This document shows, piece by piece, positions 22,335 to 33,300 of a stretch of 64,000 bases of DNA (positions are counted from its first letter, which is position 1; every line of letters starts with the position of its first letter). Below the pieces are notes generated by a model. The model was not told the origin of the DNA. It did no database searches and saw only the letters and a program-made list of their open reading frames with translations. The stretch is from Hygrocybe punicea. Taxonomy: Eukaryota; Basidiomycota; Agaricomycetes; Agaricales; Hygrophoraceae. Where the stretch lies: NCBI GenBank assembly GCA_963556145.1, contig OY744461.1:6954891-7018890 (forward strand), written 5' to 3'. A program made the position numbers and the translations under genes.

Positions 22335-23705
22335 ATGCCCAAATCTCGCAAGGAAGTTGGCTATGAAGTGTGCTGCCACATCTGTCCAGGACGAAACTGC
22401 ATCTCGATGCAGACACAAACCATCCTCTGGAAAAAGGAAGGAAGTTCCTGTCAGTGCCATTGTGGATCCGCAAGCAAACATCCAAATTGCATCACATCTG
22501 GTACCTATCCTCTATCAAGCTGTATTGGACGGAAGGGCGCAGACAATTCCATGGGTATTCGAAATGCTACTGAAGAGGAACTCGCCTTGTTGCCATCAAC
22601 AGCATCCAATACACCAGAACCAACTTCTGATGTAGAGATGGAGGATGCTCCCATGAGCACGATTACACAGTCCATCAGGAACGATCCTGTTTTCCACATA
22701 ATCTTTGTTCTTGATCCCACCACCCGTGTTACAAGTAAAGCTGCCACAACCAATGATCTTGCATTCGTCAATGTTATGGTTTCACAAGATGAATACAATT
22801 CTGTCTTGCACCTCGATGGTTATATTCACAATATCAAGGTGCACAAGATGCAATATTTTGTTTGCATGCAGGAATGGGTTTGTATATTTTAAAAATGTAT
22901 GGAAAATTATGGCTAAAGAATACCTTCCAATTCCAGGTTTATGTTGCTATGTGAATGCACCACTGGCAGTGTGAGGAACCCAACAATGCAATACGCCGAT
23001 TCACTGTTGAATACATGTTTTGGCTGGAGTTCACCCATGCCATGCTCAAATCACTGGGGTCAAATATAACATGGAACAAGTTCAAATCCACCGATTGCAT
23101 ATTTGGTGGTGTGGACATGGGAATGTCCTATATGTGAGCATGTCAAATGTTTTTGTCAAGGTTCTTTTCTTTTTAATTTAATTAATTCAAATTTAATCTA
23201 TAGTGGTAATCAATATGGTATAACGGTAGAAAATGTGCTGACATTCTTGGCCGGAATTGATGAGCTGTGTCAAACAGTTCAGGTGTGGCCACCACCGAAA
23301 CAAATGAACACCGTGCATTCGAAATGGATGCAGATACAAAACTTGCTCCATGTCGCATTGTCAAGGACACACACAATGCGACCACAATCGAGATTGCTGA
23401 AGGACGGTGAACCGTTTCCACTGAACATTGTTTTGAAGCGAACACATAGTGACACCAGCCACCATGTGCTATTCCTGGGCGATCCAAGGCATAATTGGGA
23501 CTATATGCACCTGAACTGCAAGGTCCCCAGTTCACGTTGGTTTGGTCAAACCTATGTTGAGCCGCTGGCCAAGATCGGAGAATGGCGGGTGTTTTTGTTA
23601 GGTGGAAGGGACATTTACACGGTCCATACGCATTACAACAAAGAGAGCAAATCGTGGAGGTGGGATATTGTGACAATGTTCTACACTTTAGAGGAATTGA
23701 GATAA
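22335..23705 (+). pseudogene. Unidentified gene remnant
   Basis: I do not recognise it. Coding-like stretches lie in different frames: about 22440-22590 (a helical stretch with PQANIQIASHLVPILYQAV), about 22570-22860 (with VEMEDAPMSTI and FHIIFVLDPTTRV), and 23208-23705 (about 165 residues with NIVLKRTHSDTSHHVLFLGD, SSRWFGQTYVEPLAKIG and a final TLEELR). Frame changes around 22580 and 22870-23200 may be introns or decay. The last exon-like block is the best supported and ends in a stop at 23703-23705. No catalytic motif is evident. Confidence 0.4.
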
Positions 23706-24186
23706 GCAGATGTCCTCCGTCTCGCATTACATGTTCATGAGGTTTTGCGTTTTCTAAGATCATTCCAGGCACAGTGCTCATGAAGCACAGTGAAAAGTTG
23801 CAAGTTTAAAAAAGATTTAGATATGATAAGTCCTTTTAAATTGGGTTGCAAATAATAAAATTGTTCCAAGAGAAAATACAATGATTAAAAATGAGAATAA
23901 ACTAACAAAAATAGAGACTCATGTTCTTGTAGACTCATACTCACAAAGAACTCTTTTTTTGTGTAACTAAGACAGGATATATCCAATACGAGAATGGCAC
24001 TGTATGCCTATGATGTCATGGCTGGGACTTAACATTTTCTCGTTCGTTCCGTTCCTCTCTGCTTCCTACTTCCATGTCCTTGCCACTTCTCTCCTCTACC
24101 ACCTAGGGCACACACCATTCCCTCTGTAGTACAAGATCCATCCCAAAACACCCAAAGACAAGAAACTTCCAGACATCATCGATTCC
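23706..24186. other. Spacer, no gene identified
   Basis: A/T-rich sequence followed by a C/T-rich stretch (24030-24120) that could be the leader of the next reading frames. The frame beginning at 24187 is open further upstream without an ATG. Confidence 0.35.
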
Positions 24187-24837
24187 GTGAACAGCACCAC
24201 TGCCACAGCAGAGCAACTACAAGATGCCCTCCAACTCCAGTGTGCCCGTTTCGATGACCTCGCCACCTATTTGCTCACCATCACTGAGAAACATACCATA
24301 GAAAAAGCCATTCTTTTGAAAAAGATTGAGACCCTAGAATGTAAAGCCTGTAAGACCAGGAGAGAGCTCAAGGGACTCCGATATCTTGTCATGAATGCTA
24401 CCGGATCTGGTGTCTTCAACGGTAACCTACCGACAGGCTCCAATGGCCACTCTACCACACCCGTTTTTTTACCAGGCTACACTGAATCACTCCACCGCAC
24501 CTTGTTGGATGGCAGGAACACTGGGCGTGGCCATCCCGCCCCTGATAGCCTTTCCCTAAATGTATCTCACCTGGGAAGCCTGACCGTTCCTGCAGTGGAC
24601 AGGAAACTCAGTTTGGGGTTAGACTCTTACAGTGTAACCACAGACCTGCTTTCCCTCTCAAACCTCGACAAACACTCCTCCACATCGTTGTTCTCCTCCT
24701 TTGCGACATTTGTGACCTCTGTGACCTCATCCACATTGTCCCTTCCTCTCACAGTGGCCAGCACGGTGTCGTACCAGGCTATAAGCCTACTATCACATTT
24801 TCCTACTTATTCATATAACATTAAGCCTACAAAATGA
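24187..24837 (+). CDS. Small coiled-coil protein, first ORF of a retroelement-like pair
   Basis: An open frame of about 217 residues whose start is uncertain: the frame continues upstream and the indicated first codon is GTG. The first 70 residues form a likely coiled coil with heptad-like Leu/Ile (IEKAILLKKIETLECKA), containing one CxxC. The rest is Ser/Thr/Leu-rich. Its stop TGA overlaps the ATG of the next frame as ATGA, a layout that permits coupled re-initiation and is common in bicistronic retroelements. I do not recognise the family. Function is inferred only from context: it may be a structural (gag-like) companion of the next frame. Confidence 0.5.
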   Translation: MNSTTATAEQLQDALQLQCARFDDLATYLLTITEKHTIEKAILLKKIETLECKACKTRRELKGLRYLVMNATGSGVFNGNLPTGSNGHSTTPVFLPGYTESLHRTLLDGRNTGRGHPAPDSLSLNVSHLGSLTVPAVDRKLSLGLDSYSVTTDLLSLSNLDKHSSTSLFSSFATFVTSVTSSTLSLPLTVASTVSYQAISLLSHFPTYSYNIKPTK

Positions 24838-25526
24838 GCCTTCGCCAATGGGCAACCATTGGCAAAGGAACTAAAAACAAACGTGGCAAGCACGCCCAAC
24901 CTGCATCCACCACACCACCCAAAACCAGATCCTCAAGGCATGCATCCAACCCATCACCAGAAATTGAACAAGACATAGAATCGACACAACAAGCCGTTAA
25001 CTACTTAATAGCTAAGTCCCTACTCCCTCCCGATCAAGACTTCGACATCCCTGCCCTCTCAGGTGTACTCCAACTACTCACGACCATAGACAACAACACC
25101 ATCCCACCCACAGTAGCCAACGCCATCTGCTCAGTCACCATTCTGCTCAACTCCCTAGACTTTGACTCAAAAACCAATATCCTCGCCAACGCCGTTACCA
25201 CAGAGTTCCACAAACAAACCGACACGCTTCAAGAAACCATCGGCCACACCTTGGAACCTATCCTAGACTCCATCTCCACACGGGTAATAAACCATCTAGA
25301 TGCCAACCTCAAAGAAACCAAAGAACAACTCCAACAAACGGTAGTAGACCTCGCTAAAACCACCACATCCATCGAATCTACCACTACCTCGTACAAGGAA
25401 GCACTGCTATCTAAAAACCAATGCACCGCTACTGAACACAGAGACCCTCGTCTAAAGGCCAAAGAACAACTACAAGCCCGCCAGCTCCTCCTTGACATCC
25501 CTGACTCACCGGACGCCAAAAAATAG
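24834..25526 (+). CDS. Gag/ORF1-like protein of a retroelement (230 aa)
   Basis: ATG at 24834 overlaps the preceding stop (ATGA). The N-terminus is basic (MSLRQWATIGKGTKNKRGKH), followed by helical repeats and a Thr/Glu-rich coiled coil (KETKEQLQQTVVDLAKTTTS) and a C-terminal block SYKEALLSK...DPRLKAKEQLQARQLLLDIPDS. A diverged second copy (52698-54545) shares this order, including SSYKEALNK and DPQTQAIKAIKARQILIDMD, so this is a dispersed repeat family. From general knowledge such proteins precede reverse transcriptases in basidiomycete non-LTR elements, but no reverse transcriptase lies within reach here, and the frame stops where the other copy continues. Identity as ORF1/gag is therefore an inference. 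An AATAAA-like signal lies just after the stop (about 25533). Confidence 0.55.
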   Translation: MSLRQWATIGKGTKNKRGKHAQPASTTPPKTRSSRHASNPSPEIEQDIESTQQAVNYLIAKSLLPPDQDFDIPALSGVLQLLTTIDNNTIPPTVANAICSVTILLNSLDFDSKTNILANAVTTEFHKQTDTLQETIGHTLEPILDSISTRVINHLDANLKETKEQLQQTVVDLAKTTTSIESTTTSYKEALLSKNQCTATEHRDPRLKAKEQLQARQLLLDIPDSPDAKK

Positions 25527-25859
25527 GATCAAATAAAATACACAAATTAATCTAGGAGTAGGTATTCTACACTTGTATCTCTGGAGAGTCTTACGAGTTT
25601 GGTCCTCCCTGACACAAAGGGGATGTCACTGATGAAGAAGAAGGATGTGTTTAGGTCATTTGTGACAATGTCCTACCATAAGTTGAACAGAATGAATGGA
25701 ATAAAACAAGACTCACCATATGTTTGCAGGCCAATTTACGAACAACCAGAATGCGACAGTTCCTTGGTTGAGAATAAGAGACTCCCTGGGGGAATTCATA
25801 GATGCTCAATATCTCCCAAATGGACAGCAGATGATGGAGCCGACAAAGATGAAGAAGGA

Positions 25860-26737
25860 CCAGCTGCTGGGAGAACTGGCAGGTATCAGGATTGGTGGCC
25901 CTCAAATTCAAGTCTGCGAGGGCTTCAGATACAGAGAATCTGCTGAAGAAGAAACAGGCCAAGACAAGGAAATATGTGGAGGTTTCCGATGATGATGACA
26001 TCTCAGACAACAAGGCTGGACCTTCAAAATGGATTGAGTATGGGGCCACAGGCAAATTGCCAAATTGAGCATAAGTGACATGCATTATCTGCCCGATGTT
26101 CTTTTCATTTGTTTATCTGGTTGTCTAGTCCAGCTGCAGTCAGCCCAGACAAGGAGGCAAGGTTTGAACTTTTGCAAACCTTGTCCACAAGCCCAGAATA
26201 CCTGAGTTTGGTGAAATTTTGCTATGAGCATTATGTGAGTAAAACATGTCAAGAATATGTGTTAAAATGAATAACATGGGTCAGGAATGGGCCATCAATA
26301 ATGCTGACCATGCCTGGATGTCATGGAGTTACCCCAGCCAATTTCTGCCCCCTGCTTTCCATGATGGCAATGCCTTAAAAGAGATCATGTTATGGATGGA
26401 GACCTTGCAATATCTGGATATTTCAATTGTTCTCTTGGTCATTGGACTGGCCTCACAAGAATTTGCAGCAGCTCACTTCAACGAAGGTGACTTCAACTCT
26501 ACTGAGGGGATTCCTGAATATGTGTGGAGATCTTTATACATGATGAAACATGCTGACATGTCGGTGGCATGAGCAGATATGCTGAGGATATTCTTGGAAG
26601 AGAAAGAGGAGGATGAGGATGAACCTGCACCAGCAGGTGGGAACAAGGGTAAGGGAGTGAAACAGCCACATGGTGAAGATGCCGGGGGAGCATCATTGCA
26701 GAAAAAACTGAAACACAAAAAACCCAAGACTGGATGA
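25860..26737 (+). pseudogene. Decayed unidentified gene with nuclear-type C-terminus
   Basis: Not recognised. Coding stretches: about 25935-26065 (LLKKKQAKTRKYVEVSDDDD, GPSKWIEYGATGKLPN), about 26145-26235 (ARFELLQTLSTSPEYLSLVK), a GTGAGT...CAG intron at 26235-26284, then 26285-26737 (EWAINNADHAWMSW, EFAAAHFNEGDFNSTEG). One in-frame TGA (26570-26572) splits the last exon. Beyond it the frame continues as ADMLRIFLEEKEEDEDEP and ends with a basic tail KKLKHKKPKTG, where a hAT-type element is inserted next to the stop codon (target duplication 26733-26740). The nonsense change and the missing splice donor near 26075 suggest a dead copy. Confidence 0.45.
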
Positions 26738-26914
26738 GTGTAGTGTTGCCAAAGTTCAGTTCGGTCTGGTTTTTCGCTATTTTCGAAAAACCAGAACCAG
26801 AACTGTCAGTTCGGTTCAGCCAAATGCCAAACTGGAACTGGAACCACGTCGAACAGTTTCGAGGCGTTCAGTCTGTGTTTGAACGTGGTTTGAACCATGA
26901 ACCAACCTCCAAAT

Positions 26915-26968
26915 ACCTCACGTGGGCCAGACACGGGTCAATTGATGTGGCTACCACCCTCATGAGGT
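26915..26968. repeat. 54-bp palindrome motif, copy 1
   Basis: Arms ACCTCACG.../...TGAGGT around core TCAATTGA. Member of the family described in Part 2. Confidence 0.8.
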
Positions 26969-27034
26969 AGATGGGGGGCCTCATGTGAGGCCATGGCCCT
27001 TAACCTGCTGGTTTCCATGACTGGGGCACCACAT

Positions 27035-27088
27035 ACCTTGCACAGGCCAGACATGCATCAATTGATGTGGTTGTCACTGTTGCAAGGT
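27035..27088. repeat. 54-bp palindrome motif, copy 2
   Basis: Arms ACCTTGCAC.../...TGCAAGGT around core CATCAATTGATG. Confidence 0.8.
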
Positions 27089-28026
27089 AGATGGGGGGCC
27101 ATCCTCATTGCCATCCTGATTGGATGTGGGGCCATTGTTGGTTGGGCTGTTGGTGTCCAATGGGGCTGGCCATTGGGGGGACTGGTGGTGCTTGTCCAGT
27201 GGAGCCATCCCTGTTGGCCCTTTCCATGTCCTTCTTCATTGTTGCCATGCCAAATTCTTCACAAACAACATCTGCGTGTCAGCCCATGTTTGTGAGATGT
27301 GTGGTTAGCAAGATGTCAATGGGATAAAGCTGGCGTACATACCTGGGCCGGTAGGTGGGCGCACCACCCTCCCAGCCTTCAACTTCCCTGTTGTCATCCT
27401 CATCCTCATCGTCCTTGTCATCTTGTTGTGACATGGGTGTGGTAGTGGTCATGGTCATGTTGTCGTGCGCCTGTCTGTGGTCCGAATTCCATGGTTCCTG
27501 TGAGATATGTGAGAGGATGTGGGAGATGGTGGTGGGTTGTGTTGTTCATTGTTGTTGTCACTGGTGCTGTAGTTGTTCTTGCAGAATCTTGCTGTGTTTG
27601 TTGTTGTGTCACGGTTGTGATGGCCATGTGAATTGTCATCATCATTGAGTGCGTGGGCCAAGGCGAGCCCATGGGTGGGTTACCTGTAGAAAGAAAAGGT
27701 CAGTAACCAACTAAATACTCTGGTACTCACCTTCTTGCGTGTTGTTGTTACTAAAAAGGTGATGTGATGCATCTATGTTTATGATCATGTGATGTAAGTA
27801 CAAAAATAAAATAAAATAAAAGGCTCGACCTACCTGGCAAATGTAGCCCATGGTTCGCAGTTCAAGCCAGGTTCAGATGCAGTTTGAACCCCACGTCAAT
27901 GGCCGAACCACAAACCGGATGGGTGGTTTCAGTTCAGCAAAATGCTGAACTGAACTGAAATTTCTGGTTCAGTTTGCAGTTCAAACCAGGTTCGAATCAG
28001 TTCCAAACCAAACTTCAGCATCACTA

Positions 28027-28370
28027 GATGAGTCAGGTCCAGTAGCAGGTTGAAGAAGTGTTAGTGTTAGTTGCATTCTGTGTTCAGGCTGTAAGCTTTG
28101 TCTTCATATCTGCAGTGCTCCAGAGTCAGTCAGGTAATTTTGTCATTGTTCCCTTGTCCTCTCTGCATGATGTCTTTACTATACTTTGAAATATATAATG
28201 TTTCAATATATATATGGAAAAGTGAGGTCCAACAAGAGGTGGAATAGGTGGTAGAAAATGTGTTTAGTAAAGTTCTGGGATGAGGCTAGAATATATTTCT
28301 TTATATCTGCATTGCTGCTGAATCTCCCTGCCACCCTGGCATCTGTTCAGAATCTTGTAAGTATATAGAA
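28027..28370. other. No gene; sequence between two insertions
   Basis: Unique A/T-rich sequence with two short CAG-ended intron-like stretches. It ends in TATATAGAA, the target duplication of the MULE. Confidence 0.5.
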
Positions 28371-28559
28371 GGCTTATTCTATTTGGCACCCCGGGGAGCC
28401 GCTTAGTCAGCAGGGTAAAATTGCTTTATATGGCAAGGGAGCCAGTTGTTAATAGCACCCCCAATTTCACTATTTAGACCATGAACTGAGCATTTATATC
28501 AGGGCCGATTTTGAGATCAATCGCCTGATCAACATTAGATAACACAGAAAAGAAAATAA

Positions 28560-29900
28560 CTACAGTACGAGTGGCTAGTGGGAAGGTAGAAGATGGATTG
28601 CGGCAGGCGCAGAAAAGGCAGGAAGGGAAAGTGTGACGGTGCCGGAACGAGTCGGCGGGTAGGGGTGATGAACCCTTTAGTGGGGGAGCGTCTGGCGCGA
28701 GCGATGGGGCGGCCCAGGGTTGAATGTGGGTGAGAGCAGCTGGTGCGAGTGGCTGGGTCGGCTGGGGGGGGTTTCGTGAGCAAGCTAGAACGTGTGTTTA
28801 GGAGAGAGCATCTGGCATGAGCACTGGGGGCGGCCGAGGGTTTTGGAAGCAAGCTGGAGAGTGTGGGGGGGAGAGAGCGTCTGGCGTGAGCACTGGGGGC
28901 AGCTGAAGAGGGTTTCGTGATCAAACTGGAGAGAGAGGGTGGGCAGCCGAGGAGGGTTTCGTGAGCAAATTGGAGAGTGTGGGTGTGCTCAGCTCCGCTT
29001 CGTCCTTGTATATATCTGGGAGCTCCTCACCCTCTCTTCAGCCTGAAGAAATGCCTGTCAATGCCTTGTCCGTCAGCAGCCCATGCAGAATATTGCATGT
29101 GCCGCGTCACCGCTGCGTGGAATAGCTTCGCTCGATGCTTGTCATTTGTCTCGCTGCTTGCACTCCGGATCTCCATGCGCCCGAGCTGGAACTTGCACGT
29201 CTGTGCACTCTTGTACGTCACATGGGCGCCCAAACATCTTGCAGAAAGCGAGCTGCTTGACAAGCAGTGCCCACGCATACGGCGACCTGAGCCTCTTTCA
29301 CGAGGCGCTCTACCGTGCCCGTGCCGTCGAGCGCGAACTTGGGCTCTGTCGGCTCTGGTAGGACAGCGCCAGGGAGCCTCTGGCGCGAGCACTGGGGACG
29401 GCCGAGGGTTTTGGGAGCAACCTGGAAAGTGTGGGTCTGGCATAAGCACTGGGGGCAGCTGCGGAGGGTTTCGTGAGCAAGCTGGAGTGTGGCTGGGAGA
29501 GTGGCTGGGGGCGGCCAAGGAAGGATTTGGGAGCAAACTGGAGAGAGATGGGAGAGTGGCTGGGGGCGGCCGGGGAGGGTTTCCGGCGCAAGCTGGAGAG
29601 TGTGGGTGGGAGAGAGCGTCTGGCGTGAGCGGCCGAGGAGGGTTTCCGGTGCAAGCTGAAGTGTGGGTGGGAGAGTGGCTGGGGGCGGCTGAGGCGGGTT
29701 TTGGGAGAAAACTGGAGAAAGAGGTGGGAGAGTGGCTGGGGCGGCCGAGGAAGGTTTCCGGTGCAAGCTGGAGAGTGGGAGGGAGAGAGCGCCGGGCGCG
29801 AGCACTGCATGCGGCCGAGGAGGGGTGTGTCTGGTGCGAGTGCTGGGGGCAGTCGAGGAGGGTTTCGGGAGCAAACTGGAGGGTGTGGGTAGCTAGGTGT
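28560..29900. repeat. MULE subterminal tandem repeat array (~60-70 bp units)
   Basis: Many degenerate units built from GAGAGAGCGTCTGGCG, TGAGCACTGGGGGCGGC, GAGGAGGGTTTCGTGAGCAA and CTGGAGAGTGTGGG. It is interrupted at about 28985-29365 by unrelated sequence. Long apparent reading frames here follow from the repeat and are not called as genes. Confidence 0.85.
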
Positions 29901-30049
29901 AGCTGTGCCTCGGGTGTGGAGAGTGGAGGGACGGCAGCAGGGGCGGGAACGTGAAGGGAGGGAGGGTGACGAGTCGGCGTGTAATGTGGGACGTCCCGCT
30001 ACGTTTGGATCGACAAATTGCGGTTGGACATACCATTGTAGCTTGGCTA

Positions 30050-30120
30050 CTGCCTTGAAGCTTGAAGCTTGAAAGCTTGAACGTTGAAGCTTTGAACGTT
30101 GAAACGTTGAAGCTTTGAAG
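30050..30120. repeat. Short tandem repeat around AAGCTT / GAACGTTG
   Basis: Repeats of TTGAAGCTTGAA and GAACGTTGAAGC in close succession, each with an internal palindrome. Confidence 0.8.
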
Positions 30121-30338
30121 GTCCAGCCCATGTAACAATAAAAAGTGGAAAGCCCATGGTGCTCGGATCAAGTTTGGAAATAAGGGCATGGCCAACAGGC
30201 ACATGCGTCTCAAGTACAATTAGCAATAGCTACGGTGTTACAAGATGTACAGGCGCACTGATGCCTTTGTTATACACTCATGAGTTAACTTCTCGTAGTC
30301 GTACACTGCGCCTCGGATCAATTCAGTCTTGTCGAGAA

Positions 30339-33300
30339 CTACCTGCGATTCCCGCATGTCGTTGCATAATGGCCATAACTGCCACACTTCGAGCATTTGC
30401 GTCGACCAGGCCCATCTCCGAGCCCATTGTCAGTCCTCCTCCGCTTCCCATTTTCTTCTGCTGCGGCTGCAAGTCTCTTCTTCCTGGGACGACCCTTAGT
30501 GCGAATTGGAGGAGGTGGAAGGATTGAGGGACCTGTATCTGCGTCCCGCTGGGCTCTGCAATCAGCGGTGAGTAGAGTGTGAGTAGTAGTAACATGAAGC
30601 TATCTCTTACATGAGCTTCTCAAGATCTGTATTCAAGTCTTTCAGTTCCTCCTCCGTGTGCACATGCCGCAAAACGTCGTGGAACTTTGTAATAGCTTGA
30701 TGGTGGATCACTTTCGGGTGAAGGGTTCGAGTCGTTGGCAGTGGTGAAGCCTGTCGTAGCAATGGAGGGAGCTGGTTTGGGACAAGAGGTATCTCTATGT
30801 CATCACCGTCCTTATGGTGACCAATCTTCACCGTTGACGTTTGTGAGATATCCAGTTCCGGATTGGTGAGCCATCTTACCAATTCATAGTAAGTATTTGG
30901 AGGCATGGAAATGGCGGCTATACCTACCTCTGATTCAGGAGGCCCAGATGAAAGTGAGCGAGTGAGTTGGGCATCCTGAGAACGGCATAAAAGTGCCGAC
31001 ACGGAATACCTAGGTTAGTGACCATCATGCAGTCGCATACGAAGTGTCTGGTCTCCAGGAGAGCGACATGGTGCAGAGCCGAAGTCGCATAGTGACTGAT
31101 CTGGAAAACGGACGTACACGTCCAACCACATCTTTCAACTAGTTCTAAGAGGTACATTGCCGAAATCGAAGTATTTTCCACGAAGTCATTGAGGAGTCTC
31201 TGTGTGGGAGTCAGCGGATGAGCGAGAACACCAGAGAATGGAATGACCAACCTCGGATTCCTTTATCAACCTCTCAGCCTCATCAGGAGCCACGGGCGGT
31301 TTGTGCCTCACATACTCTTTCTGCTGGCTAATGAGCTTTGAGTTTGAGGTGAGTAAAACCACGTACCCAGTTGCCTGATTCTGCTCGGTGAGAAACAGGT
31401 TGTGCAAGGTAGAATACAGAACCTTCCATCTGCTCGTATGATTTTTGTACTGCAAAAGGCAAGCAATGAGAGCGAAGTAGTTCGATCGGCCGACTGAACA
31501 GCAAATCCGTGTGCCCTGGATGACGCGAACGTGCGGTCTGAACGGCTTCTCAGTTCTGTGTTCCACAACAGAAGCTGTACACGCACTTTTTGGACAGAGA
31601 GAGCCTCAAGATCTCCTTGGGCTTCGGCACGCTGTATGAGCTTCATTCCTAGTTCATACACAGATGTCTTCGAGTTGCCTAAGAGCTTGTTCACACGATT
31701 CTCTCCTTCAACATGGCCTGAGGTGCGGACGCCACATGTAAAGCGTATTGCGACGTAAGCCCAAGCCCAGCGTTCCCGGTCGGGCCAAATCTCATTCTCA
31801 AGGTACGGCCTTGCCGCAGGAAACTTAGTGAGCAGATCGTCCCATGCTTCTTCGAGAGCAGTAGGTGACATTGAATAGTAGACAGTCCAGAACGCCTCAC
31901 GAAAGGATTGACAAAGAGGCCCGAGTATCTGGGCCATCTTTCTCATAATGTTGCCATCAAGATGGTTCAGACAACGACCGTGAAACGCAATGTCTGATGG
32001 CGGTCGCCTAGAGATCGCAAGGTCCAGCCCAAGGTCGGCATCAGAGAAAAAGACACGATCAGGGTACGGTGGGAGAACTGCAAACAGACAATCTAGGGCC
32101 CATACATGTGTATCAGCGGTCTCGCTGGTGTGGATCGAGTAAGCGATGTTTCGAGATGAGAAGAATTGGTCGATGACAACGAAGACATTTAGGGGAAGCC
32201 CATACTGGTTGCGGCCCATAGCGATATCATTAATGATGACATCGCTGAAGCGCTGTGCGACCGTCACCTGCGTGGGTGACATCCAGAATATGTTCTTGAA
32301 TTGGTGGGTCGATTCGTCGATTTGGACCTGGAACACCCAGCGGTGATCAGCATTCTTGAGTTCCGTGAGTTTCTGGACAATTGCGACAAAGTCTCCTCCA
32401 AGACTCTGCACAGCATTACGGGTCGCTCTTCTGGCATCATCAAGAATATTCGTGACCTGACGTAGAGATAGTGGGTGATCGGGGAACTGCGCTAACAACA
32501 GAGTGTGGATGTCGGCACGTCCAAGGGATTTGATGGGGACAAGCTCGCGGACCAACTCTTTCTGGCACTCGGATGGAGGCCGGTATTCAGGAAGGTGGTC
32601 GTCTTGAGTTGCGGGATGATTATGAGCAAGGCCGACATATGCAAAATGGAAAAGGCCTGATTCAGCAGACCGTATGTTGACACGGGCTGTGCATGAGCAA
32701 CGCTTTGTTTTCCCTTGGCGATAATTTGCAGGATCAATCGTCTGTCCACGCAGAGGACGGCGTTCTAGAGAGCTAGAGCATCGAAGTCGCAGACGCCGAA
32801 GTTTCCCTGGTAATATGAGAATCAAGTCATCTGAGATCGTAAGGCATACCTTTTCCACGATCCCGGACACTTTCTGCCTTTCTCCATTGGTACCCATGTC
32901 GTCGCTCATATTCATATACGAAATGCACTGCCCCCTCAAGTGTCTCAAACATCATCCCCGTTTGTGGGCGCTGTGGATCCAAAGGGGCGTCTGGTGCCTT
33001 GCTTGGTGAACCACTTTGAGAACGAGGCACAGTCGGATCGAATGTCGGCTGGGGTGGCGTATGAGCGCGACGCTGGGATCTGGAGGTGCCAACCAACGAA
33101 TCTTCCACTGCAGCAAGCTTGCGACCAGGACCGGGAAGGGTGTCTGAATTTGAATCATCTGAGTCACCGCTCAGGCTGGATCTGTCTTCCGCAGGCTCAG
33201 GCCGTGCGAGTCCGTCAGGAGGTGGGCTCTATTGGAGGAAATGCTTCAGGTGAATGTTCCGGCATTGCGTAAACACTAACCTTGTCAACCTCGCGCAGTG

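Larger units (their letters stand above)
26741..28026. mobile_element. Non-autonomous hAT-type element, family C (1286 bp)
   Basis: Terminal inverted repeats TAGTGTTGCCAAAGTTC and, at the right end read in reverse, TAGTGATGCTGAAGTTT. Flanks are GATGAGTG (26733-26740) and GATGAGTC (28027-28034), a 7/8 match to an 8-bp target duplication, which is diagnostic of the hAT superfamily. Both subterminal regions are full of GTTCGGTTC / GAACC motifs. No transposase is encoded. It carries two 54-bp palindromes (26915, 27035), a degenerate third, and the GTGGGCGCACCACC motif at 27356. A related, larger element is at 47620-51368. Confidence 0.85.

Noticed and set aside
28977..30131. Long reading frames (up to 325 codons) in the MULE left end
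   Set aside because: Produced by the G-rich tandem repeats; no conserved domain and different frames read equally far.
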